64,000 bases of DNA. Source: Nannobrachium achirus (lineage: Eukaryota; Chordata; Actinopteri; Myctophiformes; Myctophidae). This document shows positions 34,968 to 48,600 of the stretch, one piece after another. Position 1 is the first letter of the stretch; each line of letters starts with the position of its first letter. The stretch is taken from contig OY997644.1 of the NCBI GenBank assembly GCA_963921795.1, forward strand, positions 2,347,254 through 2,411,253, given 5' to 3'. Below the pieces are notes generated by a model. It did not search any database, had not been told where the DNA came from, and worked only from the letters and a program-made list of their open reading frames with translations. Made by a program: the position numbers and the translations under genes.

Positions 34968-36051
34968 TCTCCACCAGCCGAAGACAGGGGGAGAGTATGT
35001 TTTCGTCCCTGTCCGTCCGTCCGTGTGTCCGTCCGTCCGTCCGTCCGTCCGTCCGTCCGTCCGTCCTCCGAGTTTGTGTACAGCTAATCTACGGCGCCGT
35101 TGGCCCGGACGCTGCCAAACTGAGCACACACACTCCCTGGATGCCAATTCAGAACCTCTGCCCCACATTTCTCAAATGGCCCTGTTCTAGCGCCACCATG
35201 AGGCAGATGTTTGCAAAACACATTTCTGTACACTACTCCTACAGATTTTGTCCAAAAATCACGCAAATCGGTAGACAGCATCTCTACAGTCATGTGATCG
35301 GCACGGATCTGTCTGATTGTCCATATTCCATCCTGATTGGCTGATATTGGCTTTCAAATTTCGTAAGATTGGTCCATTTTGGACAAAATGCCTCAAATCA
35401 CAAATGCAGAGTGCAATTAACATGAAATCGCGCACACAGGTTCCCACTAGGCCGAGGAAGAAATGCCACTTCAAATTTTTGAAATCAGCCTCATGGTGGC
35501 GCTATAACAGGTCGATTCGTGGTTTTACCTATAACTCCACTGATCAGTTTCAAACTTTGTAAGCGCACTCCCTATAGGCCAAGGAAAAACCCTTTCCTTC
35601 ATTTTTCACATCAGTCTTTTATAGCGCCACCTGGAGGCCGACTTATGTAAGACACATTTTTGGATATTACTCCTTCAGATTTTACCCAAAATGAACACAA
35701 ATCAGTACACAGTATCTGTACAGTCATATGATCAAGACGGATCTGTCCTGTATTAAATATTCCATCCTGATTGGCTAAGATTGGCCTCCAAACTTTGCAG
35801 GATTGATCCGTTTCAAACAAAATGCCTCAAATCAAACACAGTGTTCAATTGTAATGAAATTGTGCATGCACATTCGCAAAAGGCCAAGGAAGAAATTACA
35901 CTACAAAATGTTCAAATCAGCCTCATGGTGGCGCCATTAAAGGCCTAAGATTGGTGAAGAACACATGCCACTCTTTTTACATCGGCCAATTATAGCACCA
36001 CCAGGACGCGTGGCTGGTGGAGACCTGTGCTCGGAAGAGCACTTCTTCTAG
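34968..36051. mobile_element. Helitron/Helentron-like non-autonomous element
   Basis: Right end has hairpin GTGCTC-GGAA-GAGCAC, then TTCTTCTAG before T, the classic Helitron 3' end. Subterminal inverted repeats GTCTCCACCAGCC and GGCTGGTGGAGAC occur at both ends. Includes a (CCGT)n run at 35013-35062 and diverged direct repeats with TCATGGTGGCGC. The 5' boundary is approximate. Confidence 0.65.
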
Positions 36052-37190
36052 TTCCCTCTGGTTCCAGATCTAAACGCTGATACTTGTATGTGTAGGCAAT
36101 GTCTGCAAGTTGAAGCTCTGTCTTTCCATGTTGATTTGAATTTTCTGCTCCACTCACTTACACCACACTGATGTTGTTCTACTGACCAACATGCCCCCTG
36201 CCACAGTCCCAGATGTCAATCAGTGAAATACTAATGCAGACCAGCCTCAACACAGCAGCCATTGTGCAACACCGCCACGGAGGAGGCATCGTGTTGGTGT
36301 TCTTGAACTTTAACTGTGTGTGAGTGAGTGAGGGTTCCTGTTTCTCCTCCCCAGATAAATCTGTCTGTGATGCCAGGAATTCAGCGGGTGAGGAGGAGAC
36401 AAGAAGGGGCACTGATCTTAATTCTTTGAAAATGTGTGTTGAAGTGTCAAACAGCTCCCCTGCAGAGGGACACATGTGTCACACAGCACTGCAGGTGACT
36501 TACAGCTGATTTATAGTTTAGCTGCACGTCGGTGTGTCACATTGAAAATAGCCCGCCTGCAAGCTCACAATGCTTCGCATAACGCGCTTGTGCATGCGTA
36601 CACGTTATCACACAGTCAAAAGTCACAAAGCACTAACTGTCCTGTTTGGTTGCTCCGAAGCCTCTCTCGCTCTGCCGTATGCTGTCCAGCAGATTCTTAT
36701 GCTTGGTACACTTATTGCAAAACGAATCATTCCAAGTTTCACTAAATGGCTTAATGAGTTTGTATCATTATCTGGAGAGGCTGCGATGCCACAGACAGGA
36801 CAGTCTTGCAACATATGAATATATCTGGGGTCCTATTACGGGTCATCTCGACTCTTTATGAGTCATAGATTATGACTGCCCATGACATCAAATAGCCTAC
36901 CGTAATATGTTGTACAACTTGTATACCTCTGTAGGCTATAATTGTTCATTACTTCAAGTATGCCTAATTGTCCTAAGTTTTTTAAATAAGACTTTTGTAC
37001 TTTTTGTATGATAGGTTACTACTCTCGTTTATACTGTGGTTATCTGTGGTTAGGCCACCTGGCTGAAGTCACTCAGTGAGTCAGTGAGACATTGGTGTTT
37101 ATAGGGCTGGCCCTGCTGTTGTGGTCAAGCCGAATATCAACATGGAACTGTAAACACACTGATAAAACACCTACAGTCTACAGGAATTAA
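36052..37190. other. Intron stretch with one decayed palindrome
   Basis: At 36543-36600 GAAAATAGCCCGCCTGCAAG CTCACAATG is a decayed palindrome arm. No gene seen. Confidence 0.45.
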
Positions 37191-37194
37191 CTGG

Positions 37195-37515
37195 AGCTCA
37201 GTTAGTCTGTTCTTGAGAGACTACTATGTCAGTGGTTCTCAAACCTTTTCATGTGAAGGACCCCCAAAATGATATGTATTTGGCCACGGACCCCCATCTC
37301 AAAATATTTAGTTCCAGGGACCACCCAGAAGCAAAATTTTAGTTACAAACGTTCACTTTGAAAATACATATATTCAAAGATTTGCACACATTTTCACGAC
37401 TTTTTCAAAAATAGCAGATCTACAAGCTCGCAGTGCGGCACTCGGTGCCGCGCTGTGAGCTTGTATATCTGCTATTTTTCAATAGTTAAAGCATTCAATA
37501 ATTCTAGGCCTAAAT
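37195..37515. mobile_element. Right half of piggyBac-like family B
   Basis: From GGAGCTCAGTTAGTCTG to AGGCCTAAATG, collinear with 24098-24413. Palindrome at 37412-37485. Left half absent. Confidence 0.75.
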
Positions 37516-37763
37516 GTTAAAGTGAGACAGACAAAGGATGACCAATTTTCTCACTATACAGTATGACATCTCCAATAAAGCTTGAGCGTCACAAACAGAG
37601 ATGGGCGAAAATACATAAAAAGGTATTTGAAATACACATAAAAAATACTATGTGAAATACTTACCAGGATACTGTCACCACAGTATCATGGTCAGTATTT
37701 GTCCAAGTAAGTACTGACCAAGTATGTTGCTCTTTTTATGTATTTTCACCCATCTCTGGTCAC

Positions 37764-37935
<172 letters not shown>

Positions 37936-38215
37936 CACACACAGTCACACACAGCTGGAACTGGGCATTGCTCCAACAAAAAGTGCTGGCCAACAGACAT
38001 GCGTGCAGATGCCAGAAGTGAATTTGGGCCACACCACACTGTGCCAACTGGCCTAATAACAGTGTGAGTATGAAAAGCCCAGGATCTGCAGTGAGGTAAT
38101 ATGATGAATGTGAAGGTAATATGATGAATGTGAAGTAGCCACGGTTTGTTGAAGTGAGCACAATACTCATGGCAGGAAACTTTACACGCCACAGGAGAGC
38201 TAGTTCACGATATTG

Positions 38216-39052
38216 CAGGGACGTGCTGGGCCCCTGATTCAGCCCGGGAAAAGGAGTTGTAGAGGCCCTCATTGCACGCTATAGAGAGAGATCTTTGCTA
38301 CTCAAAGATTTGTGACAAAGTGACAAGCCAGTGGGCCAATTACATGAGTTATATTTCGACGTTGTCGGGTGGAAACCTTGTATGTCCAAAACCTTTTGTT
38401 TTGTATTTATCATTTTAACTCATTTTGTGCTCCAGACATGAACGGGTTAAAATGTCCAGCGTGCCTCTCGCAGGCTCCGTCCGCGGCCATTCTCTTATTT
38501 TGAAGGCCAGGAGTCGATTGCGTAAACATTTCCGGTTTGATGTCATGACGTCATTCAACGGAAGCGATCGTCATCCCATGCCGTTGCAGTAATGGCCGAT
38601 CGTTGCCTTTGTTATTACGTTATTGTAGCGAGAATCTAATGCCATCCTTGGCTTCAAAAGTGTGTACTCGAGTATTTTTCACGAGTATTCTCGGGATCGG
38701 CTAAAAATGGGTTAAATTAAAAATGATTTAAACTAGTGAAAACAGCCGATCTACAAGCACACAACGCCTCGCACCGCGAGGCGTTGTGTGCTTGTAGATC
38801 TGCTGTTTTCACTACTTTTGTGCGACGGCCTTGTATGAGGCAGGTATTTGCTTTGCGAAAAAATGTACAAATTTTAAACTTGGAGATACGAGGTTTCTGC
38901 CCGACAGTGACGATTTACTTTGTTGGCCGCCCAGCCCCCAAAATGGAACGAAGGCTGACATTTTATTTTTATTTTTTTCCTAATGGCCGGCCTGGACCGG
39001 CCGGGAATGAACCGGCCGTTTGGGAGTTTTCCCAATGGCCAGCACGTCCCTG
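38216..39052. mobile_element. hAT-like family F with nested family A and an inner TTAA element
   Basis: TSD CGATATTG/CTATCTTG, weak. The nested family A is interrupted by 38419-38711, a 293-bp insert flanked by TTAA (38415-38418, 38712-38715) with CTCATTTT and AAAATGGG ends. Palindrome at 38733-38814. Confidence 0.8.
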
Positions 39053-39059
39053 CTATCTT

Positions 39060-39690
39060 GCCTATGTTGAAATGCACGAGATGGAAATACCTCATCGTCT
39101 GGCTACTGACGCAGACAGACTGTAATGTGTTCTGTCAGCACTTTGTTTTACAGTAGCACTGAATTTAACATCGAACATAAATCTACGTTTTGATCATGAA
39201 CTCAACTTAATTATAGATACTCTCGCATTTTTTTGCTGTTTTTGAAATGTTTCCACTTAGTCATTTGGGGATAATAAAGAATACTTTTGGGAAACGTTGA
39301 GGTTGAATAAATACAAACTATTACTGTATATCGCACGGTAGGCATGGCTTATTATCAAAAGGATGTTGGTGTCAAAACTTTGTAATTCACCGCCTTGATG
39401 GAAACCCGCCTACAGTTAAAATGTGTTCTTTAGCGTATCTTTTCATTCATTTAGTCATTAAAGTTTAACCAGTGAGGGCTGAGCTTCTTGATGGCAAATA
39501 ACCTTTGAATATCAATATACGGTATGTTCAAGAGCAGGCATGTTATTTATTGAGAGGATTTGTTGATTGTTTCCATCAGCTTGGCAAACTCAGCTACAGT
39601 ATTCCTTGAAACCATTCATGTAATCTAATAAAGAGGAAAGTAGATAATGTGAAGAATATTTTGAGCTCAAAGTCTCAATAAGAGGTTAGA
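39060..39690. other. Intron 2 stretch, nothing recognised
   Basis: AT-rich, no bounded repeat or exon on either strand. Confidence 0.45.
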
Positions 39691-39975
39691 ACAGCGGTTC
39701 TCAACCTTTTCAGGCTGTGACCCCTCAAAATAATCATATTTGAACTGGGGACCCCCCACCCTGACAACCTTGGAATGGCAGGAGTTGAGGCATTACATTT
39801 AGTTTGACTTGGTTCCACAGATAAATATTGTGAAAGCAACACGAGATACGGTTGTGAGCTTGTAGATCTGCTAGTTTCACAACGTTTGCCTCTTTCTTAG
39901 ATGATTTAACAATTTGGACAATGTTTGAACAATGTGTTTGCTGGTTACTTTTGATGCAGTAATGGTCTTTTTCTT
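39691..39975. mobile_element. hAT-like family C, truncated
   Basis: CGGTTCTCAACCTTTTCAGG and GGGGACCC at the left. The palindrome at 39826-39882 has lost most of its left arm (GTGAAAGCAACACGAGAT). Confidence 0.6.
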
Positions 39976-39994
39976 GGTATTCTTTTGGTATTAA

Positions 39995-40590
39995 TACCCA
40001 TTCAGGCCTAGAATTATTGAATGCTTTAACTATTGAAAAATAGCAGATATACAAGCTCACAGCGCGGCACCGAGTGCCGCGCTGCGAGCTTGTAGATCTG
40101 CTATTTTTGAAAAAGTCGTGAAAATATGTGCAAATCTTTGAATATATGTATTTTTAAAGCGAACGTTTGTAACTCAAATTTTGCTTCTGGGTGGTCCTTG
40201 GAACTAAATATTTTGAGATGGGGGTCCGTGGCCAAATAAATATCATTTTGGGGGTCCTTCACATGAAAAGGTTTGAGAACCACTGACATAGTAGTCTCTC
40301 AAGAACAGACTATCTGAGCTCACGTTAAGTGAAAAGGACCTTTTCTTTGACGATGGCTGGCCAGATTGCTGACATAGAAACACAGGTTTTAAAAAAAACC
40401 TTAGAAGGATTCAAAAGACACTTATAGAATCGGGTCAAAATTCGAATTTTCACGATTTTTCGAAAATAGCAGATCTACAAGCTCGCAGCGCGGCACTCGG
40501 TGCCGTGCTGTGAGCTTGTATATCTGCTATTTTTCAATAGTTAAAGCATAAAATAATGATACACAAGAATGTGTACCCGTTCTAAATGGG
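39995..40590. mobile_element. piggyBac-like family B, full length, reverse orientation
   Basis: TTAA at 39991-39994 and 40591-40594. Palindromes at 40031-40109 and 40462-40540. Lies 86 bp from the itga11 exon 2 donor. Confidence 0.83.
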
Positions 40591-40676
40591 TTAAAACGTC
40601 CTTAAATTGTCACTTCACTGTCACAGGGGACCCCCCCCACAGAGTTAAAATAAAGTCAAATAAAAAAGTGACATAC

Positions 40677-40791
40677 CATTTTTCTCCCCCAGCAGCCACA
40701 TGTTGCTGAACAGTGTATCCAAACTGGGCCTGTTTCGGGCCCTTGATGATTCTATGGTTTTTTGTGTCAATGGTAAAACATTCATGGATTC
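40677..40791 (-). CDS. itga11: itga11 exon 2 (mature N-terminus, first FG-GAP repeat)
   Basis: Encodes GIHECFTIDTKNHRIIKG then PKQAQFGYTVQQHVAAGGEK and the first two bases of a Trp codon. Acceptor is TTCCAG and donor GTATGT. FTIDTKN corresponds to the start of the mature alpha-11 chain, and FGYTVQQH is a hallmark of alpha-11. The open frame continues past the donor as YVTFLF, which is intronic. A hAT-like element begins about 800 bp upstream in intron 1. Confidence 0.93.
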
Positions 40792-41596
40792 CTGGAAGAG
40801 AAAAAAAAGACAGATGCAAGTCATCAGAAATAAGATACGATGCTTCGGAAATACACCATTCATTCACCAAGTGTCCTTGAGTCCAGTGGAAAGATTTAGT
40901 TGCCATTTAAATTGCTACCAGCCAAATGCCACAAATACGAGAAATAGATTTTGTTGATGGACAGACACACGCACCATAAAACGCTACAGAAAATAGGTAC
41001 GGTATGTGCTCTAGTACGATTTTCCTAATGGTGGCAGCAGTGCGTATGCCTGAATACCGCCCTGCTTTACCATCTGGATTCATTCCAACCAAACCGATGT
41101 AGGAGGCGGGCCATTTTTTCAAGTTCTTTAGCAGGTGATTGGATGGGGCCGTCTGTCTATCACAGACTGGGAGTGCCAACTCCAACCACTCATATTGGCC
41201 TGTCTGCATGACGTTACACCCAGAATCCACCTACTGGGTTTCCAAGTGGTCTGCAGTCAGACTCTATTGGCTCAGAGCCCGCCCGTAGCTGCCGCTGATT
41301 CGTCCGGCCCGGGACTTTACGAGCGTTATCAACTCTCCCCGAGCGGTCCCAGATGGTAAGGAAGGGCGGTACGCACTGCTGCCACCAGTCAGGTTACGAT
41401 TTTCCTTCATTGTACTCAAAAGTTGTGCTAATGACGGAATAGTTTTCATTTCTGAATCCCTGCTCCATTGTAAACAGATGCGTGACCCTGTTATCGTTGT
41501 AGAGCAGCAGACCTGTCTGACAGGGTTGATTGACATGGCTGTGTCAGGAGATTCATGAAGATAAAACACCAGAACCGCTACGGCTACACTGTATAC

Positions 41597-42035
41597 CAGG
41601 GTTCCCCAATAGGCGGCCCGCGGGCCATTTGCGGCCCGCAGGGGGGCTACTGTCTGGCCCACACCAACCCCAGTAATAATGGTGGTATAAGAGCAGCAAC
41701 GACACTAGTATATCGTCGTTGTCGCGTGGAAATCTCGTATCTCCAAATTTGTACGTTCTTTCGCAAATCATACAAGGCCGTCGCACAAAAGTAGTGAAAA
41801 CAGCAGATCTACAAGCACACAACGTCTCGCATTGCGAGACGTTGTGTGCATTTTGTGCATTTTTAAAATGATAAATTCAAAACGAACGGTTTTGGACAAG
41901 ATTTTCACCCGACAGCGTCGAAAAATGTCGCTGGAGTAATGGGAACGCCACCGTCGCCCCCTGCAATGTTGTGGCCCTCAGCTTGGTATCCTAGACATAA
42001 TTTGGCCCGTGGGGAAAACTAATTGGGGAACCCTG
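41597..42035. mobile_element. hAT-like family E with nested family A
   Basis: TSD CTGTATAC is perfect (41589-41596, 42036-42043). The palindrome near 41797-41850 is cut short just after its stem (GACGTTGTGTGCATTTTGTG). Confidence 0.9.
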
Positions 42036-42359
42036 CTGTATACCATGAATACTGGCTGAATACTACACAGCACAATCAGTGGTGTAAAGTAACTAAGTAC
42101 AGAGTATAGCAGTATTGATACTATTACTTAAAAAACGAGAGTAGTTCTTCCTCCACCACTGCGCACCTGAGTGTTATATGAAACCCCATGGTGCATTTCT
42201 ACATTGACAATAATAATTAATTACCTACTTAGACCAACAACGACAGGTTTATGACACTTATCCATGAAGAGTGCACGCCACGGACACATAAAATGCCCTG
42301 TATATCATTTCCCCACATGCAAAAAAACAATTACGAGACAGATATACTTGAAAAACTGT

Positions 42360-42746
42360 GGCGTTTCCACTACTCCAGCGACAGTTCAGATATTGTCACT
42401 CTCGGGCAGAAACCTCGTATCTCCAAGTTTCAAATGTGTACGTTTTTGGTAAAGTAAAGCCCTGCTTCATCATACAAGATCGTCGCACAAAACTAGTGAA
42501 AACAGCAGATCTACAAGCACACAACGCCTCGCAATGCAAGGCTTTGTGTGCTTGTAGATCGGCTGTTTTCACTAGTTTAGTAAATTTTTAGATGATAAAT
42601 ACAAAACGAAAGGTTTTGGACATACAAGGTTTCCACCTGATAACGACGATATACTAGTGTTGTTGCTGCTCTTATACCACCATTATTACTGGGGTTGGTG
42701 GGGGCCAGACAGTAACCCGCCGCGGGCCGCCTATTGGGGAACCCTG
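42360..42746. mobile_element. hAT-like family E, left-truncated, with nested family A
   Basis: Collinear with the right part of family E in reverse orientation (GGGGTTGGTGGGGGCCAGAC, CCTATTGGGGAACCCTG). Palindrome at 42496-42577. Confidence 0.75.
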
Positions 42747-42923
42747 CTATACACGTCTGTATAACTCTGAGAGTGTACAAATGGAATAATGGTGTTGGAT
42801 CCGGTTCCTATGGTTCCACGCTCGGTGAGAACCCAGGGATCAAATCCAGCAGGGGCACCCAACTAGAGACCTCACAGACACTCAATGCTCATCTCTGACA
42901 GCTTGTTTGTATTTGCTTTATAC

Positions 42924-43459
42924 CAGTGTTTCTCAAACTGTGGTACATGTACCACTGGTGGTGGTACTTGAGCCCCCCTCTGATGGTACACAGAGGAGTC
43001 TCCCAAAAAAGAAGAAAAAAGATAAAAGCGGAGTCAAATATTTACATTATATTACAGGTAGTTCTGACCAAGCACTTGGTTGAAAAAGGCTCTGTCTGAG
43101 GCTTTGTCTCAATGTTTGTCTCAATGTCTGTCTCAATATATGTGGCATTGTGTGCAACTGCAGGAGATAAAGGAGTAGTTCACACAAAATAAGAAATTAC
43201 TTATGTTCGATCTGTTACACACCCCATGAAGCCTTGAATTCATGGTGATGTTTTTGTTTTTGTTGCATTCCTAAGCCATTCATCTGAGGACCGACGGAAT
43301 CGGCCCTATTGACCCGATGATCAAATAATTGGCTTGTGCATAGCAGAATAGGATGGGATAGGTCTACTAACCTGTATTTTAACATCAGTTATTGGTGGTA
43401 CTTGGAGAGACAGATATTTTCTGAGGTGGTACTTGGTGTAAAAAGGTTGAGAACCACTG
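42924..43459. mobile_element. hAT-like element without palindrome
   Basis: Ends CAGTGTTTCTCAAACTGTGG and GGTTGAGAACCACTG; TSD CTTTATAC is perfect (42916-42923, 43460-43467). Interior has GGTGGTACTTG motifs. No GATCTACAAGC hairpin. Confidence 0.88.
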
Positions 43460-44789
43460 CTTTATACAATTTAGGCATCGATAGGCCATGTTGCTCAAAT
43501 TTCACATCTCTAGTCTCTAATTTAAAACTTTGCCAGCAATCACTATCACAGTAATCACTGTAATAAAATCTAGATTAGAGCATGTGGGGAAGCATAATTC
43601 ACAGGCAAGTGTAATTTTACTAACCTGACTGCGCCAGATAGTTGCAGCAGTGCATGCTAGAGGCAAAAACTAAATCCTGCTTTACGAGTTGATCAAAGAC
43701 GGGCTGTATTTTCAATTACACTTATTCATTCCATCCCCCTCGCATGCTTTGTACAATCTGACCAGATGGAGAAAACATTTGCAATGAGTTTCTGGTTTCA
43801 GCGAAATGTACAGTATATGAGAGAAGGAAGACCTTTTCCGATATCTTGCTGTCACCTATATTGCCCAAAATTCCGTATCAGTGAAAACAATATGATGTAC
43901 CAGATGCAGTGGTGTAAAGTAACTAAGAACATGTACTCAAGCACAAGTTTGAGGTATTTTTTTTACTTCCGTACGTGTATGTATATGGATACATATTATT
44001 ATTAATAAAGGATGAAATAAAATATACAAACATATATGGGCATTCCCAGAACCAAAATCCTTTTTATGCCCATATATGGAGATTTATGATGTCATCAATC
44101 CCAGGTCCTAACTGGTCCAAGAGCCTGCTTTACTCTGATTTACACCCTACCTTCCCCGAAAACGTTAATATTAAGTCCATATGTATATGGCCTGTCCTAA
44201 GTTTTCTGAAAAACAATATTATTCAAAAATTTGCCTACAAAACAAATATGTTGCTACATACTGTACATGTGCTGTAATACACTAAAATGTGTTAATAAAG
44301 GATAAAAAAAAAACATATACAGTATGGGCATTCCCAGATGATGATGACATGATAACATTGTTGACTATCATGCAGGGGTCTCCATATATGGGTAACTGGT
44401 CCAATATACATCACTGGCCAGATGGCCAAGAATTGCATGTCGCCCTGAGGCGTCTTACTAGTACTGGTTACTTTTTTAGATTTGACGACGGCGACGGGTT
44501 CCCACCCCTTTCACTGAACGCGTTGGTTCCCATGGCGGCGCGTACACGCAGCAGACGGAGTAGGCGCTACGTGGGAAGGGACCTTCGGCCGTAGTAGAGA
44601 CGGCTGCAGCGACGGCAGGTTTATCTATCGAGCGCGGATCATTTCCGGTTACCATTGTCATCTGCCGTTGCGGTAGCGTTGCTTAAGGTCGCTATTAGTG
44701 TGGTGTGACCATGCCCTAACAGAGTATTTCCACACTGCAGTATTGATATTTTGGTCCCATCCTCTTTTACAGTACACTTTAAGACATAA

Positions 44790-44822
44790 TCTATCTATAA
44801 ATGCGAGAAGTCTCTGCGTGTG

Positions 44823-44853
<31 letters not shown>

Positions 44854-45605
44854 GTGTCTGTAATCCGCGTATCTCGAGAACCGTTCGTCCCACCGGCTTC
44901 AGATTCGGCACGCGCGTTCCCCGCCGTGGCACGGAGTGCAGTGCCGGGTCTCGACCCGACCCGACGCGCGGTTTTCCCGAACCGGTGCGAAACGTTCGGA
45001 ATCTCCTTATGCGGGGTTGATTGTTGACATCAGGCTGTTCCGGAGGAAATCGGCGAAAGCTCTGACTCATTGTGACATCACTTCATAAAAGGCTCTGACA
45101 TCACGTACGCCACATGAGTCAACAAAAAATCTCTGAATATATCCATATATAGCATATATGGGCATAAAATGGACGCAGAATCACAAAGATCTCCATATAC
45201 GGGCATAAAGGGACACAGACAGACGGATACAGAGATCTCCATAAATGGGCATAAAATGGACGCAAATGGCATATATGGGCATAAAATTTACGCAGAATCA
45301 CAAAGATCTCCATATACGGGCATAAAGGGACACAGACAGATAGATACAGAGATCTCCATATATGGGCATGAAATGGACGCAAATAGACAGATATCTCCAT
45401 ATATGGGCATATATGGGCATAAAATGGACCCAGAACTATATCTGCAGTGATCTCCATATATGGACATAAAATGGACACTCTCCATATATGGGCATGAAAT
45501 GGACGCAAATAGACAGATATCTCCATATATGGGCATATATGGGCATAAAATGGACCCAGAACTATATCTGCAGTGATCTCCATATATGGACATAAAATGG
45601 ACACT

Positions 45606-45655
<50 letters not shown>

Positions 45656-46041
45656 TAACAGATATCTCCATATATGGGCATAAATAAAGGGACACAGACA
45701 GACAGATACAGAGATCTCCATATATGGGCATGAAATGGACGCAAATAGACAGATATCTCCATATATGGGCATATATGGGCATAAAATGGACTCAGAACTA
45801 TATCTGCAGTGATCTCCATATATGGACATAAAATGGACACTGACAGACAGACAGACAGACAGATAACAGATATCTCCATATATGGGCATAAATGGACACA
45901 GGCAAACAGATGGTCAAAACGGGTCCTATGACAACAGGTATAATGGGGTTTGCATTAAAGGGCGGGGCATTCATTCCCTATTTACATCGTTCCCGAGTTG
46001 GCCAGGTCGCCGACTAGACGCTGGGCCGGCCCAGCTTCTAG
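44790..46041. mobile_element. Helitron-like non-autonomous element
   Basis: Begins TCTATCTATAAATGCG after A and ends with hairpin GCTGGGCCGGCCCAGC, TT, CTAG before T. That is the A/T insertion and 3' hairpin-CTRR signature of Helitrons. The opposite palindrome arm keeps the uninterrupted target. Interior holds CTGT and GACA runs and a CCATATATGGGCAT satellite. Confidence 0.9.
45120..45900. repeat. Satellite of CCATATATGGGCATAAA units inside the Helitron
   Basis: Repeated GATCTCCATATATGGGCATA AAATGGAC units of variable spacing, mixed with (GACA)n at about 45603-45655 and 45841-45865. Produces a 256-codon open frame on the minus strand that is an artefact of the repeat. Confidence 0.92.
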
Positions 46042-47336
46042 TAAGACATAATAAGACAGAATAAAGCCATAATAAGAAATAATGTGTTGGTAATTAGAGC
46101 TAATATATTTTATTAGACAGAAACAAAGACAGAATAGTAGAAAGAGCGAATACATTCTCTGGCACCGTCACCTGCCGCGGAACTGCAGCGGCAGACACTG
46201 CCGCACGACCGCTAGTTCGACCAGCAGTCGCACTGCATCGCCGGCGATAGTTACCAGCGATGCCGGTGCCAGATAATGTATTCGCTTTCTGCTATTCTGT
46301 CTCAGCCACCACCGCACGGACGGGCAGTTTACCGCTACGGGACTGCTGGTCCTATCGCCGGCGATGCAGTGCGACTGCTGGTCGAACTAGCGGTCGTGCG
46401 GCAGTGTCTGCCGCTGCAGTTCCGCGGCAGGTGACGGTGCCAGAGAATGTATTCGCTCTTTCTACTATTCTGTCTTTGTTTCTGTCTAATAAAATATATT
46501 AGCTCTAATTACCAACACATTATTTCTTATTATGGCTTTATTCTGTCTTATTATGTCTTATTATGTCTTAAAGTGTACTGTAAAAGAGGATGGGACCGAT
46601 ATTTTTGCTTACTTTTTCCATCACTGATGATGTACCAGATGAACAGAACACATTCAGACAGGAGGTGCATTAGAAGATAGGTGGAGGAGGAGCTGTCTCT
46701 CCCTACTCATCCTCCCCTTGTTCTCTCAATGATCTCTACATGTATTTCAACAGTCATTCATTATGGCCCTCTCACAACTACACAGTATGTCTCTTTTTTA
46801 AACTCTCAAAATCAAATGATAACTCTGGATTTTACTGTGCAGTGAATAGTGATACAGTATATTATGTCCATTTACTGTAATGCCTGAGTTATTCTTGTGC
46901 GGGGGTGTCACACGCATTAAATAGCCGATCTATAATCTCACGCTTAATAGATCAGTTATGTTAGCGCAAAACTGAGCATTGTGCATTGACTCAACATTGA
47001 TACTGAGAAATGACTGAATCCAAGCCAAACATATACAGCAGACTTCTTGCAGAGTCAGAATGTCACATCACAACTCAGCGATGGTAACAGAACACCATCC
47101 CAGAAACTGCAAGAAGAGAAGTTTAAAGAAAGGAGGAGGAAATGAGAAGAAAGAAAGAGAAGCAGCTTTTAAAGTAATCATGCTTAATGAGATATAATAG
47201 AGTTTAGTTTCCAAAAGGATTGACTGTTGCTATTGCTCAAGAGAATAATCGTTTTTTCACTGTTGGAGCTCCCCATTCCAGCTGAGATTTATTTCATAGA
47301 GCACAAATTTGCAGAGCTCTGGTCACAAAGACAAGT

Positions 47337-47685
<349 letters not shown>

Positions 47686-47690
<5 letters not shown>

Positions 47691-48600
47691 AAGTAACTAA
47701 GTACATTTACTCAAGTACTGTACTGTACCATAACATTTTGAGGTACTTTTAATTCACTGGAGTCATAATTATTTCACAACTTATTCACTAGGAGATTGAG
47801 GTTATTTATTACAAAACATACATTAACCACTTCAGCCCCACATATACTGTATACTTCAGCTAATTGAAAATAGCTGATCTACAAGTTCAAAATTGCGACG
47901 CGTTGGCTATTTTATTTGTATACATCTTGTAAAGCTGTGAATTGTGATATTCTGCTCTGCGAGAGGTCAATGACTTCAAATACTTGGGTTCCTGGATGAA
48001 CTCCACAGAACAGGACCTTAAGGTCAGGAAGGCACTAGTGTGGAGGGCCCTGAACGGCATGTCAAGAGTGTGGTGCTCGAATCTCCCCCGACACAAAGCT
48101 GAGCCTATTCCACGCCACTGTGGAGTCTGTCCTCCTGTATGGCTGCAAAAGCTGGACCCTGACACCCACCCTGCAGAAGTCCCTGGATGGGTGCTACACC
48201 AGAATGCTACGAGCTGTTCTGAATGTGGACCAGAACATCCACATTACCAACAGCAACAAGGACCTGTACAGGCAACTGCCGAAGCTCAGCAAGAAGGTAG
48301 CAGCTAGGAGGATGAAGCTGGCCGGCCACTGCCACAGACATCGGGAGCTCCCGGCCAGCAGGCTGGTCCTGTGGGAACCAACGCGCGGGCATCGATCGCG
48401 AGGACGTTCCGCGTTAACGTATGTGGACGTCCTGAAGAAGGATGCGGGAGCTGAAAGCTCTTCGGAGCTGGCCAGGTGTATGGAGAACCGGAAAGATTGG
48501 AGACTCCGATGGAAGCTCGTCTGAGGACGACCGAGAGAGCATAACAATGTTTTACTTTTGGTACCCTATTTTGATGCCAATACCTTTACTTGTAAGGGCA
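47686..48600. mobile_element. Family G element interrupted by a LINE fragment
   Basis: Left part (GTAAAGTAACTAAGTACATT, TTAACCACTTCAGCCCC, decayed palindrome at 47866-47916) and right part (TTTTACTTTTGGTACC) match 32068-32533. The middle is the LINE fragment at about 47950-48530. Confidence 0.65.
47950..48524 (+). pseudogene. LINE reverse transcriptase C-terminal fragment, frameshifted
   Basis: First frame (47984 on): FKYLGSWMNSTEQDLKVRKA then LVWRALNGMSRVW. Second frame (48120 on): VESVLLYGCKSWTLTPTLQK, SLDGCYTRMLRAVLNVDQN, RRMKLAGHCHRHRELPASRL and VLWEPTRGHRSRGR. This is the tail of a non-LTR retrotransposon polymerase, downstream of the catalytic site. One frameshift and loss of the rest make it dead. 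Inserted in a family G element. Confidence 0.85.

Larger units (their letters stand above)
44753..46597. repeat. Large palindrome (fold-back element) with a Helitron in its left arm
   Basis: Left arm begins GGTCCCATCCTCTTTTACAG and right arm ends CTGTAAAAGAGGATGGGACC. Inner arms (about 46060-46248 and 46350-46560) appear near-identical over more than 190 bp, including ACTGCCGCACGACCGC and AGCTAATATATTTTATTAGA. The centre is a non-paired stretch near 46250-46350. Confidence 0.88.

Noticed and set aside
41264-41662. 132-codon minus-strand frame
   Set aside because: Partly repeat (family E) and without recognisable motif; not in phase with any itga11 exon.
45119-45889. 256-codon minus-strand open frame rich in SVCLSV and YGDI
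   Set aside because: It is a translation of the CCATATATGGGCAT/GACA satellite inside the Helitron; all frames are similarly open.
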